A stretch of DNA of 64,000 nt from Streptomyces sp. NBC_01198 (GCF_036010485.1 NZ_CP108568.1:7852047-7916046); one strand, 5' to 3'; shown: positions 51,172 through 60,602, counted from the first letter of the stretch. The notes: generated from the letters alone by a model not told the origin. Numbers and translations: made by a program.

Positions 51172-51951
51172 ATGCCTAGTATCAAGGGTCGTTTTGAATA
51201 CTCTGATGGCCTGACTCCTGGGAGATCAAAGGACGGCGGTCTCCATCAAAATCTCTACGACGGCCAAGGACGCCTGGTAGACCACGGCACGTTCATTCCC
51301 GACGATGAGAACGAAGAAGATCCACTAACTGACCCGCCGCCAGTTTTCATCTACGTCACCGACGAGAACAGTTCGGATTCACGCTCAGACAAGCACGACG
51401 ACCTTGCCGAGGCGATCTCTGATCTCGTTGAACTGCTTATTCTTGTCGCCGAGGCCTACCCACACGTCAAGAGATGGTGGAACAAGGCACTTCCGATCAT
51501 CAAGTCTCAGTGGAACAGACTTTCTAGAACTCGCGTGGTCGGTAGCCAACCTGCCACTGACGAGGCGTCGACTGTGGGTGAGGCTACAGTCATAGATTCC
51601 TCGCAAGAAGTGGTTACTCTGCCCGATGTGTATAGAGTCAGCATGAGTAGCGCAGAAGCGCGAGCGTGCCTCCTGCTGGCTCTTGTGGCTAAGGCATTCA
51701 GCGAGGAGCAGGTAAGAATAGTTTCCAATGTCCACATCAAAGACGATGACGGCCTTGTGGAACTGAAACGCACAGTTGGCGAGCTCATCCCTCAACAAAT
51801 TGCTAACATCGTTAAGGCGCTTAGGGCGAATCCGTCGTTTCTTGACGATGAGACATTGGCTGAACTTGGAAATATTCTCGGGAGAGACGAGCGGAACATT
51901 GAGATGCTTTGTCTGACTGGCCCTGAGAAGCGGCTGCGTAGCCTCGAATAA
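51172..51951 (+). CDS. Hypothetical protein with atypical codon use
   Basis: A 259-residue protein from ATG 51172 with GGGAGGTG close before it. It is acidic. N-terminal beta motif (LYDGQGRLVDHGTFIPDDE), then VFIYVTDENSS, DLAEAISDLVELLILVAEAY with a possible amphipathic or membrane-associated helix, and a helical C-terminal half (IPQQIANIVKALRANPSFLD, ETLAELGNILGRDERNIEML). Codons ending in A or T are plainly more frequent than in the neighbours, which points to a recently acquired gene. No family recognised. Confidence 0.65.
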   Translation: MPSIKGRFEYSDGLTPGRSKDGGLHQNLYDGQGRLVDHGTFIPDDENEEDPLTDPPPVFIYVTDENSSDSRSDKHDDLAEAISDLVELLILVAEAYPHVKRWWNKALPIIKSQWNRLSRTRVVGSQPATDEASTVGEATVIDSSQEVVTLPDVYRVSMSSAEARACLLLALVAKAFSEEQVRIVSNVHIKDDDGLVELKRTVGELIPQQIANIVKALRANPSFLDDETLAELGNILGRDERNIEMLCLTGPEKRLRSLE

Positions 51952-52095
51952 AACTGAGGCCTCTTGCACGGGCAGGGCCTCAAGAAATGATCACTGCTGG
52001 GGAAGCGTCAATCAGCACAGACGTGCCCCGCTCGTCAGTGACACACCAAGCCTGAGTACCCCCGCGGCGTCGCGCGAGGGCAAGGAACCCCGGTG

Positions 52096-52984
52096 TCACC
52101 ACGGAGCAGACGGAGATCCGTCCGCTGTCAGCCCGTACCGTCTGATCGCCATGGCCTCGTCGGGACGCCCGGCGCTCTCCCGCACTCGGGCAAGCTCATG
52201 CAGTGCGTCCGGGTGGCCGCCGTTCACGGCCTCGCGAGCTACCTGCTCGGCTCCCGCCTGATCTCCTGCCCGTACGCGCATCTGGACAAGATCCCCGAGA
52301 AGGTAGGGGATACTCGTGTGGCTGATCGCGATGCCTTCGGCTCGTTCGCGCTGCCCGGCTTCCTCCAAGAGCCGGAGGGCCTCCTCCAGGCCCTCGATGT
52401 CACCTTCGCGGGCAGCGTTCATGGCGTACTCAACGGCTTCGTCCCAGCGGCCGGCCTCCTGCAGTCGGCGCATCTCCAACTCCACCGCACTCGGCTGAGG
52501 GGCAGAGGTCTCCGACCACTGCCTTCGAGTCCACGCAAACGCGATCGTCTCTATAGAGTTCCGGAGCTCGGTGAGCTCCTGTGGGAGGTGTGGCTGTCCG
52601 CTGCGCTGCGCGACGGCCGTGGCGTCATCCGCGCGGCCCAGGATCTCAAGGAACTCGACCAGGTGCTTCCATGCCCCTGGGTGGCCGTCCTGGGCGGCCA
52701 GCTCGAACAGGAGGGCGGCGTAGCGGTAGCGGCCGTACTCGTGGGCTTCCTCCCCCATGGCGAACCGGTCGGCGGGGGTCCGCGCGTGCAGCGCTGCCGC
52801 CTTCCAGAAGCCTTCCGGGGGAAAGCCCCAGCCCCGCCCGGAATTGGCCCACCGCACCAGGACACCGGCCAGGCGGTAGCACGCCTCATCAGGGCGGCCT
52901 GGGAGGGGACGCCGCCGGACGAGAGGTCCCGGGACGCCCAGGCAGTCCCGGCCGAGGTACGTAAGAGCGTCCTCGAACCAGCTA
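52096..52984 (-). pseudogene. TPR-type Streptomyces protein, 3' part, interrupted by IS630
   Basis: The reverse strand continues the gene of 54113-54485 as SWFEDALTYLGRDCLGVPG, then GFPPEGFWKAAALHARTP, HEYGRYRYAALLFELAAQDG and a series of helical repeats (AGRWDEAVEYAMNAAREG, LEEALRLLEEAGQRERAEGI) typical of tetratricopeptide arrays, ending at 52096. Removing the IS630 element and one TA copy restores the frame exactly: EWDGLPP joins SWFEDAL. Such proteins in Streptomyces have an N-terminal NTPase-like part and are thought to be scaffold or regulatory proteins. Confidence 0.8.
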
Positions 52985-54112
52985 GTGTCGCGTGAATGAA
53001 GTTCTTGGACGGTGGCTTGGTGTGCGGTTGAATGGCGTATGCCTGTCGCCCTGCCGCTGGTCGTCTCCGATGCGGACCGTGAGGTCCTGCGCTCGTGGAT
53101 CCGCTCGCCGTCGTCCCCGTCGGGGCTGGTGATGCGGGCCCGGATCGTGCTCCTGGCCTCGGAAGGCGCTTCGAACACCGAGATCGCGCGGCGTCTTGAG
53201 CTGTCCCGGCAGACGGTGGTGACCTGGCGGGGCCGTTACCGTTCGGCCGGCCTGCCCGGGCTGGAGGACCGGCCGCGCTCGGGCCGGCCCGGCACGGTGG
53301 ACGAGACAGAAGTGGTGGTGCGGACCCTGGAAGGCCCGCCGGACAAGCTCGGCGTGACCCACTGGTCCTCCCGGCTGCTCGCCGCCGAGCTGCGACTGTC
53401 CAACGTCGCGGTGGCCAAAGTGTGGCGCAAGTGGAAGATCCAGCCCTGGCGCAGCGAGACCTTCAAGTTCTCCACCGACCCGGAGCTTGAGGCGAAGGTC
53501 CGCGACGTGGTCGGGCTGTACCTGGCCCCGCCGGAGAAGGCCGTAGTGGTCTGCGTCGACGAGAAGAGCCAGATCCAGGCGCTGGACCGGACCGCCCCGA
53601 TGCTGCCGGTCCGGCCGGGCCTGGCCGAGCGGCGCACCCACGACTACGTCCGGCACGGCACCACCACCTTGTTCGCGGCCCTGGAGGTCGCCACCGGGAA
53701 GATCACCGCCGACGCCTGCTACAACCGGCATCGCAGCGATGAGTTCCTGCGCTTCCTCAAGCAGGTCGCCAAAGCCCACCCGAGGGTGAAACTGCACGTC
53801 GTCGCCGACAACTACGCCACCCACAAGCACCCCCGCGTGAAGGCATGGCTCGCGAAGAACCCCCGGATCACGCTGCACTTCACCCCGACCTCGTGCTCCT
53901 GGCTGAACCTGGTCGAGATCTTCTTCGGCATCATCACCCGCCAGGCCATACGCCGCGGCACCTTCACCTCGGTCGCCGACCTCACCGACGCCATCCGCCG
54001 GTACATCGACGCCTACAACGACCGCTGCCAGCCATTCACATGGACCAAAACTGCCGACGAAGTCCTCGAACACGCAACCCCCAAGCGTCCAAGGACTTCA
54101 TTCACGCGACAC
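52985..54112 (+). mobile_element. IS630-family element in the TPR gene
   Basis: The ends GTGTCGCGTGAATGAAGTTC (52985) and the reverse complement GTGTCGCGTGAATGAAGTCC (54112) are inverted repeats over 27 bp with one mismatch. TA is duplicated at 52983-52984 and 54113-54114, the canonical IS630/Tc1 target. 1128 bp with one gene. The exact duplication and restorable host frame indicate recent insertion. Confidence 0.95.
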
Positions 54113-54115
54113 TAG
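53039..54115 (+). CDS. IS630-family transposase
   Basis: A 358-residue protein from ATG 53039 (MPVALPLVVSDADRE). Helix-turn-helix IARRLELSRQTVVTWRGRY, second winged domain, then the DDE core VVCVDEKSQIQALDRT, HVVADNYATHKH and WLNLVEIFFGIITRQAIRRG. The last codons lie inside the right inverted repeat (TSFTRH), and the stop TAG is made from the duplicated TA plus a flanking G, so the host site supplies the stop codon. Intact. Confidence 0.95.
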   Translation: MPVALPLVVSDADREVLRSWIRSPSSPSGLVMRARIVLLASEGASNTEIARRLELSRQTVVTWRGRYRSAGLPGLEDRPRSGRPGTVDETEVVVRTLEGPPDKLGVTHWSSRLLAAELRLSNVAVAKVWRKWKIQPWRSETFKFSTDPELEAKVRDVVGLYLAPPEKAVVVCVDEKSQIQALDRTAPMLPVRPGLAERRTHDYVRHGTTTLFAALEVATGKITADACYNRHRSDEFLRFLKQVAKAHPRVKLHVVADNYATHKHPRVKAWLAKNPRITLHFTPTSCSWLNLVEIFFGIITRQAIRRGTFTSVADLTDAIRRYIDAYNDRCQPFTWTKTADEVLEHATPKRPRTSFTRH

Positions 54116-54485
54116 GCGGAAGTCCGTCCCACTCCTCCCTGCCGAAGTAGGCACTGGCCGCGTGTCCAAGCAGGGCGTACGGCAGGTTCTCCGGGTCGTG
54201 GCCATAGCGGCAAAGGTCAGCGGCTGCCTTAAGGACTGCCTCAGTTGGCGCCTCGGCGTGCCGGCAGCGCTCCAGGAGCGCGGGAACCCCGGCCAGGTAC
54301 TGGGCGATCCTGCCGTTCGCTGCGTGGACGGTTGCGGCCTTCAGGCGCGGGTCACTGTCCGCCACCGTGCGCGCCGCATGCAGGTCCGCTCCCGTGAACG
54401 CGTGCGGCACGGCGATGACTTCGGCGTCCGTGGTGAGAAGACCCCGGGCGTGCTGGTGGATGTCGTCGCTGATCTGCCGGGAGGG
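54113..54485 (-). pseudogene. TPR-type Streptomyces protein, 5' part
   Basis: The reverse strand reads PSRQISDDIHQHARGLLTTD, AEVIAVPHAFTGADLHAART, GRIAQYLAGVPALLERCR, YALLGHAASAYFGREEWDGL. This is the domain preceding the TPR array in the family. It is cut at its upstream side by the IS3 element (54486) and at its downstream side by IS630. The N-terminal part of the gene is missing; the short segment 55803-55905 beyond the IS3 may be a leftover. Confidence 0.75.
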
Positions 54486-54552
54486 TGAAGTTCCCCCAGT
54501 GAGTTGGACAGCCTGATACTGGGACGGTTCGTCCCGGAGGAAGCAGTCCAAG

Positions 54553-54861
54553 TTGAGTGGCAAGAGCAACATGAGCAAGCGGTACACGGCCGAGTTCAAG
54601 CGGGACGCGGTCGCGCTCGTCCGGTCGTCGCCGCATCGGAACGTCACCGAGATCGCCCGGGAACTGGGAGTGAGCCCCGAGGGGTTGCGTGGCTGGGTCA
54701 AGCAGGCGAAAATCGACCAGGGCGAGGGGCCGGCGGGCGCCCTGACCAGCGAGGAACGTGAGGAGCTGCGGCGCCTGCGCCGCGAGCTGGCTGAGGCCAA
54801 GAAGGCGAACGACATCCTGGTAAAAGCCGCGGCCTTCTTCGCGAAGGAGATCGTGAAGTAG
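54553..54861 (+). CDS. IS3-family transposase orfA, copy 2
   Basis: 102 residues, identical to the product at 33660-33968 by reading: helix-turn-helix VTEIARELGVSPEGLRGWV and coiled coil EEREELRRLRRELAEAKK. Ends five bases before orfB. Confidence 0.95.
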   Translation: MSGKSNMSKRYTAEFKRDAVALVRSSPHRNVTEIARELGVSPEGLRGWVKQAKIDQGEGPAGALTSEEREELRRLRRELAEAKKANDILVKAAAFFAKEIVK

Positions 54862-54866
54862 GCGCT

Positions 54867-55769
54867 GTGTGCCGCTTCATCGATGCGGAGAAGGCCACCG
54901 AGGAGAACCCCGATGGCTACAGCGTCGCCCGGCTGTGCCGAGTGCTGAGCTTCCACCGCTCCACCTACTACGCCTGGCTCGCTTCACGGCCCGCAGCCGC
55001 CGAACGGCAGTGCGCCGAAGACGAGTTGACCGACCGGATCCGTGAGATCCACGCCACCTCGCGAGGTGCCTACGGCGCCCCGCGCGTCCATGCGGAGCTG
55101 CGGCGGGGCGGCCTCGCGATCAACAGGAAAAGGGTCGAGCGGATCATGCGCGAGCGCGACATTCGCGGTGTCACCCGCCGCAGGCGCCGCTACCTGACGC
55201 AGCAGGACACCAAGGCAGCCCCTGCCCCGGACCTGGTCGGCCGCGACTTCACCGCATACGAGCCAGGCCGGAAGCTGGTGGGCGACATCACGTATCTCCC
55301 CACGGTCGAGGGCTGGTGGTACCTGGCCACGGTCATCGACCTGGCGACCCGTGAGGTGATCGGGTATGCGATGGCCGACCACCACCGCGCCGAACTGGTC
55401 ACCGACGCCCTGCGCATGGCTGCCGGCCGCGGCGGCCTGCAGCCCGGCTGCATCATGCACACCGACCGCGGCAGCGAGTACACCAGTGGCGAATTTCGCA
55501 CCGTGATAAGGGAGTTGAATCTGAGGCAGAGTATGGGACGAACCGGCATATGCTATGATAATGCTGCAGCCGAGAGTTTCTTCGGACTGCTCAAAGCGGA
55601 GATCGGCACCACCGTCTGGGAAAGCCGTGAGGCGGCCCGAGCCGACGTCTTCTGCTTCATCGAAGTCGAGTACAACCGCACCAGGCTCCGCAAGCACCCC
55701 GAGTTCGGGTACCTCACCCCACTCGAAACCCGAGCTAGATTGCGGCACGACCTCACCCCCGCAGCGTAA
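54867..55769 (+). CDS. IS3-family transposase orfB, copy 2
   Basis: 300 residues from GTG 54867. DDE motifs LVGDITYLPT, IMHTDRGSEYTS and NAAAESFFGLLKAE. It differs from copy 1 only by Glu in AEDELTD. Intact. Confidence 0.95.
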   Translation: MCRFIDAEKATEENPDGYSVARLCRVLSFHRSTYYAWLASRPAAAERQCAEDELTDRIREIHATSRGAYGAPRVHAELRRGGLAINRKRVERIMRERDIRGVTRRRRRYLTQQDTKAAPAPDLVGRDFTAYEPGRKLVGDITYLPTVEGWWYLATVIDLATREVIGYAMADHHRAELVTDALRMAAGRGGLQPGCIMHTDRGSEYTSGEFRTVIRELNLRQSMGRTGICYDNAAAESFFGLLKAEIGTTVWESREAARADVFCFIEVEYNRTRLRKHPEFGYLTPLETRARLRHDLTPAA

Positions 55770-55802
55770 GCATCCGCTGTCCAAGATCAGGGGGGAACTT
55801 CA

Positions 55803-55905
55803 TGCCCCCACGCTGGGGGTCCGGAATGCTCACCACGTCCTTCACCTTGATCAGCGAGGTATGGGCGGCCCAGCCGGCGCCACCGGCCTCAACTGACACA
55901 GATGA
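55803..55905 (-). pseudogene. Possible N-terminal leftover of the TPR gene
   Basis: The reverse strand is open as VPSSVSVEAGGAGWAAHTSL, then IKVKDVVSIPDPQRGG, up to the IS3 end. It is protein-like and would precede QISDDIHQHA in the family, but joining the two flanks gives the wrong phase by one base, so a small deletion must have accompanied the insertion or the assignment is wrong. Confidence 0.35.
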
Positions 55906-56618
55906 GGGCACTGGTATCTGAGATGAACGAGCTCGTCGCGGGGCCTGGTTCCTCCGGCGTGGAACCGTCCGTGGTGGGGCAGCGCCTGCGAGTCTTCCTG
56001 GATGCGGAGCGAGTGGTGGACGACCTGCGCCGCTATTTCGCGATCGACCTGCCCCCAGGTGCCGGCGCGTTCACGGGGGGCCGGTTCGAGCACCTGGCGG
56101 GCGGGGGTGACCGTCGGCAGGTCGCGGACCAGTTCACCGCAGAGGACCTGGTGGCGGTGCAGACCCTGTCGGTGACCGTCCCTCCGCGCGTCGCCCTCGA
56201 CCTGCTGGAAGGCCCGTTGGGCACCCAACTGTCCGAACTGCTGCGAGACATCCCTTCTGACACCGACCTGTCCGACGCCGATGCCTCGGTCATCGCGGAC
56301 GGCTCGCCGGCGTACCGGGCCTGGCGCTTGCTGGAGGGCCAGTACAAGGTCGGGTGGGCGATCGCCGGGAAGCTCTTGGCCCGTAAGCGGCCGCGGCTGC
56401 TGCCGGTCTACGACCGGGTCGTGCGCTGTGCGCTCGGCCACCCGCCGTCGTTCTGGACCGATCTGCGCACCGCCCTGCGCGAGCACGGCGCAGCCCTGCA
56501 CCACCGGCTCCTTGGCCTGCGGCAGAACGCGGGCCTGCCCGAGACGGTCAGCGCCCTACGTGTCGCCGATGTCGCGGTATGGATGGCTCACCCCGCCCCG
56601 GGCCACCGCTGCCCCTGA
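55902..56618 (+). CDS. DUF6308-family protein
   Basis: A 238-residue protein from ATG 55902. Family features: YFAIDLPPGAGAFTGGRFEH, LAGGGDRRQVADQFTAEDLV, AVQTLSVTVPPRVALDLLEG, AWRLLEGQYKVGWAIAGKLL, ARKRPRLLPVYDRVVRCALG and the closing ALRVADVAVWMAHP. The last third has the look of a helix-hairpin-helix DNA glycosylase-like region, but no catalytic residues can be named. Function unknown; common as single cargo genes in Streptomyces. Confidence 0.8.
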   Translation: MRALVSEMNELVAGPGSSGVEPSVVGQRLRVFLDAERVVDDLRRYFAIDLPPGAGAFTGGRFEHLAGGGDRRQVADQFTAEDLVAVQTLSVTVPPRVALDLLEGPLGTQLSELLRDIPSDTDLSDADASVIADGSPAYRAWRLLEGQYKVGWAIAGKLLARKRPRLLPVYDRVVRCALGHPPSFWTDLRTALREHGAALHHRLLGLRQNAGLPETVSALRVADVAVWMAHPAPGHRCP

Positions 56619-56983
56619 GGACCCGTCGCAGGGACGGCCAAGCGCTGACGCTCGGAGAGGGCTCGGCTGGAGTGTGGGGTGCTGGCCGGCCTGGCGGTGC
56701 TGTGGGTTCGGCTCCAGCCCTACGCCGACTCCGTAACTGAGTCACCGCCGACCCCTGCGACGCCGTGCTACTGGTGGTGGGAGACATCTGTGGCGTCTCA
56801 CTGCGTCTGAGGGATGAGCTCAGGTTGGCGACCCCGGGATCTGTGGTGCCTTTCGCCTGGGGGCTGTGGCGTGGGGGATAGGCTGGCTGACAGAGACCTG
56901 TCTGCAGCCCAAACGTGGGGCAGTTGGCGCAGTGCCTGGCGGAGAATCTTGGGCTTGGGCGCGGATCGGTGTGGGGGTGCTGG
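56619..56983. other. Intergenic region before the giant gene
   Basis: No gene is supported. The start of the following long frame is uncertain, so part of this region may be coding. Confidence 0.4.
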
Positions 56984-59900
56984 GTGTCGCAGGTGTCTGG
57001 GTCTGAGGGGTCCGCTGGTGTGCAGGTACCGGAGGCGGCGGGCGCGGTTGATGCAGGGCGTCGTGAACGGATCCGCAGTCGGCTGAGCCGCTTCGGGCCG
57101 GGCCCGGTGGGCTGGTTCACCGACATCTGCACACTGCTCGATCAGGACCTCCCGCTTGTGTCGGCCGGGATGCTGGTGTCGCATCTGTTCCGGGAGCTGG
57201 AGAGCGCGGTACGTGAGGTTCTGCTGCCGGATAAGGTGCGCCGCACCCCGGAGAAGGACATTCCCAAGGGTGGGAAGCACCTGTTCCAGGTGAACGGGAT
57301 CCTTGGGTCTTTGGGTATCGACCCAGACAGCCACGCGGGTGCTCTGTGGTTGGGCGAGGCGAAGAACTTGCATGCGTATGCTCACCGGAGCCGCATGGAT
57401 CTGTTTGCGCTGGATGCCCCGACGCGGGAGCGGTTGGTGGCGTTCGAAGACATGCTCGAGGTGGTCCTGGACGCGTTCGAGGCCCGCTATCTCACGGTCA
57501 TCGAACGGTTGGAGGCATTGGCGGCGAAGACGTCCCCCAACCAGGGGGACGTCGACTTGCTGCGCAAGACCTTCCCCCAGGACTTCTTGACGCAGGAGCG
57601 GTTCTTCTCCCTGCTCGGCAGCGCGGCGTGGCTGCGGCACCTGGCTGAGGCGGGCCTATTCTCGGCCCCGGTGGAACCGGAAGTCGATGACGAGGCCGGC
57701 ACGGTGGCGTTCCCCGCCTGGCCTGCGTCGGCGTATCTGGTGCGCGTGGCAGGTGCCGCCCCCGACGAGGCGCTGCGGGTGGCCGAGGCGATCCCGTCCA
57801 CCGCCAATCCGCGGATCAACCTCAACCTGGTCGAGGTGGCGCTGCTCCTTCCACCCGATGATGCGGTGCGGTTGGCCCCCCGTATCGCCGAAGCCGCCCG
57901 TAGCAGTTACCTGATCGCCCCCGAGCGGTACGCACAGCTGGCCTTCCAGCTTGCCCGCGGCGGACACCGCGACCAGGCCGTGGAGGTGATGCAGGCCCTG
58001 CTGGCGGCGGCGACCGGCCGGGCGCGGACCGGGATCGACGCCTACGAGCTTTCCGAACTCCTGCAGGAGCACAACGCCGCCCTGGCCGAGCACGCGGGTC
58101 TTGCCTGGCTTCAGGCGCTGGCCGCCGCGCTGTCTTCTGCCGTGGACGCCGACGCGCCCCAACGCAGTACGGCTGCAGTCCCGGAGGCGCCCGGCGAACC
58201 CGGCACGCCGTCACTGGTGTTCCGCGAGGACATCTCCAGCGTGTGGTTCCGCGATCTGGAGGCCAACGGCCCCCGGCACGCCACCGACACCCGTGAGTTG
58301 CTGTCCGAGGCCGTCCGGGACACCGCCCGGCCCCTGGCGGCAGCAGACCTCACCGGTGTGCTCGATGTCCTGGACGCCTACCCGTGGCTGATCTTCCGGC
58401 GCCTGCGCCTGTATGTGCTGGAGCACTCCGCCACCGCGGCGGCACTGCCAGTGGTGGAGACGCTGGCTGACGCTTTGTGGGCCGACACTGGCGGGGCGAG
58501 CCGGGAGTGGCTGCGCCTGGCCCGCGCCCACGCCACAGCTTTGACCCCGCCCGACCTGGGACGGGTACTGGCGGTGATCGACGCCGGTCCGGACACCGAG
58601 CGGCTGCAGCGCCTCACTGGCCAGGAGCCCGGCCCGGAGTCGGCAGCGCTGGTGGAGAAGTGGCAGGACCTGTGGCGCCGTGACCGGTACGCGGCGCTGG
58701 CCGCCGTGCTTCCCGAGGCCCCCAACCTGCGGCTGCAGGAGCTGAGCGAGCGTCTCGGCTCGGCGCAGTCGCTGGACGAGCCCGCCAGCTCGCGTATGGT
58801 CTGGCGCGGCGACAACGACGGTGGCGGGGAGGACCTGGCCGGCAAAAGCGCGGCCGATCTCGTCCACCACGCCCAGCAGTGGAAGCCGTCTCGCACCATG
58901 TTCGGCAACGATGCCGCCGACTTCGCGCTCCGGCTGCGCGCCGCGGTGACCGGCGACGCCGTGCGCTACCAGGCAGACGCGCAACTGTTCGCGAACCTGA
59001 GCGACGAGCACCTGGCCGCTGTCGTGGAGGGTTTCACCCGCGCGGTCGAGGAGCGGCAGCCGGTGGACTGCCCGCCCCTGGTGCAACTGGCGACCCAGAT
59101 CCTGCCGCGCGCTCACAGCGACGGCAGCCACCAACTGCACTGCGCACTGGCCCGTTTGTGGCTCGCGGTACTGGCTTACACCGGCGCTGGCATCCCCACC
59201 AGCTGCGGTGACGAACTGTTCGACATCCTGAGCACGCTCGTGCGTATCCCCGCGCCGCTACCCACCGGTACGAGCCCCGCCGACGACAGCGCGAGCAGGT
59301 GGAGCCAGGCCAGCGAAGCCTCGGTGTGCGCGCTCATCCTCTGGGCCAGTTGGCAGAAAGACCGTGACGGCGACACCGCCGCCTCCTTCGCACTCCTCGA
59401 TGAGCAGCTGACAGCAGCCCGCCAGCCGGACTCTGCCGCCGCGCACCCGGTGGGCACCGCACTGGGGGCATACATCGGGCGGCTGACCACCCTGAACCCG
59501 GAATGGGCCCGGTCGCAGATCACCGCCTTGTTTGACACGGGCACCACGCTGGGGCGCGCCGCCTGGAACGCCCATCTGAACTCCTCACACCTGGAACAGA
59601 CCTCCGTCGGCCTGCTGATGAACACCTACCGCGCCCAGGCGCGCACCGCACCCGACAGCGACAACCATCGCCAGGACCTCCACCGCAGGCTGGGCGAACA
59701 CCTGGTCGCCCTGTATCTGGCAGGGATGATCACCCTCGACGGGCCCGACACGACCCTGGCGGACTTCTTCGCCCACTGCTCCGCCGAGACCGCCGCCGAC
59801 CTCGCCTCCTCCGTCGCCCGCACCCTCCGCAGCGGTGACGGCCTGCCGCCCCAGACGCTGCAGCGGATTCAACGCTGGTGGACGTGGCGCCTGGAGGCCG

Positions 59901-60313
59901 CCGTTGGCACCCCGCGCCCGGCTACGGCAACCGGCCGCCGCAACGATGACGTCGCGATGCTCCTCGGCGCGCTGCTGACCAGCGACGCCTTCACCATGGC
60001 CTGGCGCCTGGAGCAGCTGCAGGCCGCCTTCACAGTACGGGGCGACCTGGGCGGAGACCTGAGGGTCTTCTCCTTCCTGGCCGAACTCGCCGGAACAGAC
60101 CCCGGTCCGGCCCTGGACCTGCTCGCTGCGTGGGTGCACACCCTTGACCAGCACACCTGGGTGCCGCAGGCCCGCGAGAACGAGATCCGCCTGGTCCTGC
60201 TGGCGGGACGACGCTCGGCAGCCCACCGCGACACCGCCGGCGAGATCATCAACCGCTTCGCCTACCGCGGATACCTGCAGTTCTCGCCCCTGCTCAACGA
60301 CGCCGCCAACTGA
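56984..60313 (+). CDS. Giant helical repeat protein, about 1110 residues
   Basis: The frame is open from 56915. I list GTG 56984 (VSQVSGSEGSAGV), but GTG 56993 is equally possible, and the disordered first 20 residues make the choice immaterial. A conserved N-terminal domain reads ICTLLDQDLPLVSAGMLVSH, LFRELESAVREVLL, KHLFQVNGILGSLGIDPD, AKNLHAYAHRSRM; it recalls N-terminal modules of large uncharacterised proteins of defence islands (memory, no search). The remaining 900 residues are continuous alpha-alpha repeats of HEAT/ARM type without Walker or nuclease motifs. No membrane segments. It may act as a large sensor or scaffold. DUF6308 lies upstream, and the convergent helicase downstream. 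Confidence 0.65.
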   Translation: MSQVSGSEGSAGVQVPEAAGAVDAGRRERIRSRLSRFGPGPVGWFTDICTLLDQDLPLVSAGMLVSHLFRELESAVREVLLPDKVRRTPEKDIPKGGKHLFQVNGILGSLGIDPDSHAGALWLGEAKNLHAYAHRSRMDLFALDAPTRERLVAFEDMLEVVLDAFEARYLTVIERLEALAAKTSPNQGDVDLLRKTFPQDFLTQERFFSLLGSAAWLRHLAEAGLFSAPVEPEVDDEAGTVAFPAWPASAYLVRVAGAAPDEALRVAEAIPSTANPRINLNLVEVALLLPPDDAVRLAPRIAEAARSSYLIAPERYAQLAFQLARGGHRDQAVEVMQALLAAATGRARTGIDAYELSELLQEHNAALAEHAGLAWLQALAAALSSAVDADAPQRSTAAVPEAPGEPGTPSLVFREDISSVWFRDLEANGPRHATDTRELLSEAVRDTARPLAAADLTGVLDVLDAYPWLIFRRLRLYVLEHSATAAALPVVETLADALWADTGGASREWLRLARAHATALTPPDLGRVLAVIDAGPDTERLQRLTGQEPGPESAALVEKWQDLWRRDRYAALAAVLPEAPNLRLQELSERLGSAQSLDEPASSRMVWRGDNDGGGEDLAGKSAADLVHHAQQWKPSRTMFGNDAADFALRLRAAVTGDAVRYQADAQLFANLSDEHLAAVVEGFTRAVEERQPVDCPPLVQLATQILPRAHSDGSHQLHCALARLWLAVLAYTGAGIPTSCGDELFDILSTLVRIPAPLPTGTSPADDSASRWSQASEASVCALILWASWQKDRDGDTAASFALLDEQLTAARQPDSAAAHPVGTALGAYIGRLTTLNPEWARSQITALFDTGTTLGRAAWNAHLNSSHLEQTSVGLLMNTYRAQARTAPDSDNHRQDLHRRLGEHLVALYLAGMITLDGPDTTLADFFAHCSAETAADLASSVARTLRSGDGLPPQTLQRIQRWWTWRLEAAVGTPRPATATGRRNDDVAMLLGALLTSDAFTMAWRLEQLQAAFTVRGDLGGDLRVFSFLAELAGTDPGPALDLLAAWVHTLDQHTWVPQARENEIRLVLLAGRRSAAHRDTAGEIINRFAYRGYLQFSPLLNDAAN

Positions 60314-60602
60314 CCTCCTGCGAGGCACCCCGCCGTCGCACTGGAGGAGAGCAAGCACAGCGTGACCCTCAACCTCAGCGTTCATGCCTTTCCAACGAAC
60401 GCCGGCCGTGGTGTCCTATCCCCGTGTTCTTGGATCTCGGAGCAGGGCAGGACGTCGTTAGGGCCTGCATGCGAGCGTCACGTGGGGGCGTCCCAGAGCA
60501 CCTCATCGTAGTGCGGCGAGACCTCGGACAGGTAGGACGCCCGCGCAGCGGCGAGCACGTTTCACACGCCACTGGCATCCATCGGCGAGTCCATTTTGCC
60601 CG
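60314..60602. other. Gap between convergent genes
   Basis: No gene is seen. It separates the 3' ends of the giant protein gene and the helicase gene. Confidence 0.5.

Larger units (their letters stand above)
54486..55802 (+). mobile_element. IS3-family element, copy 2 (inverted relative to copy 1)
   Basis: 1317 bp, same ends as copy 1 (TGAAGTTCCCCCAGTGAGTT at 54486; the other end closes at 55802). Flanks differ (GAGGG versus TGCCC), so no target duplication. It separates the TPR gene fragment (54113-54485) from 55803-55905. Confidence 0.95.

Noticed and set aside
34036..54485. Proof that the segment between the IS3 copies is inverted
   Set aside because: I compared the flanks in both possible pairings. 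No pairing restores a target duplication or a clear reading frame, so an inversion is possible but not shown.
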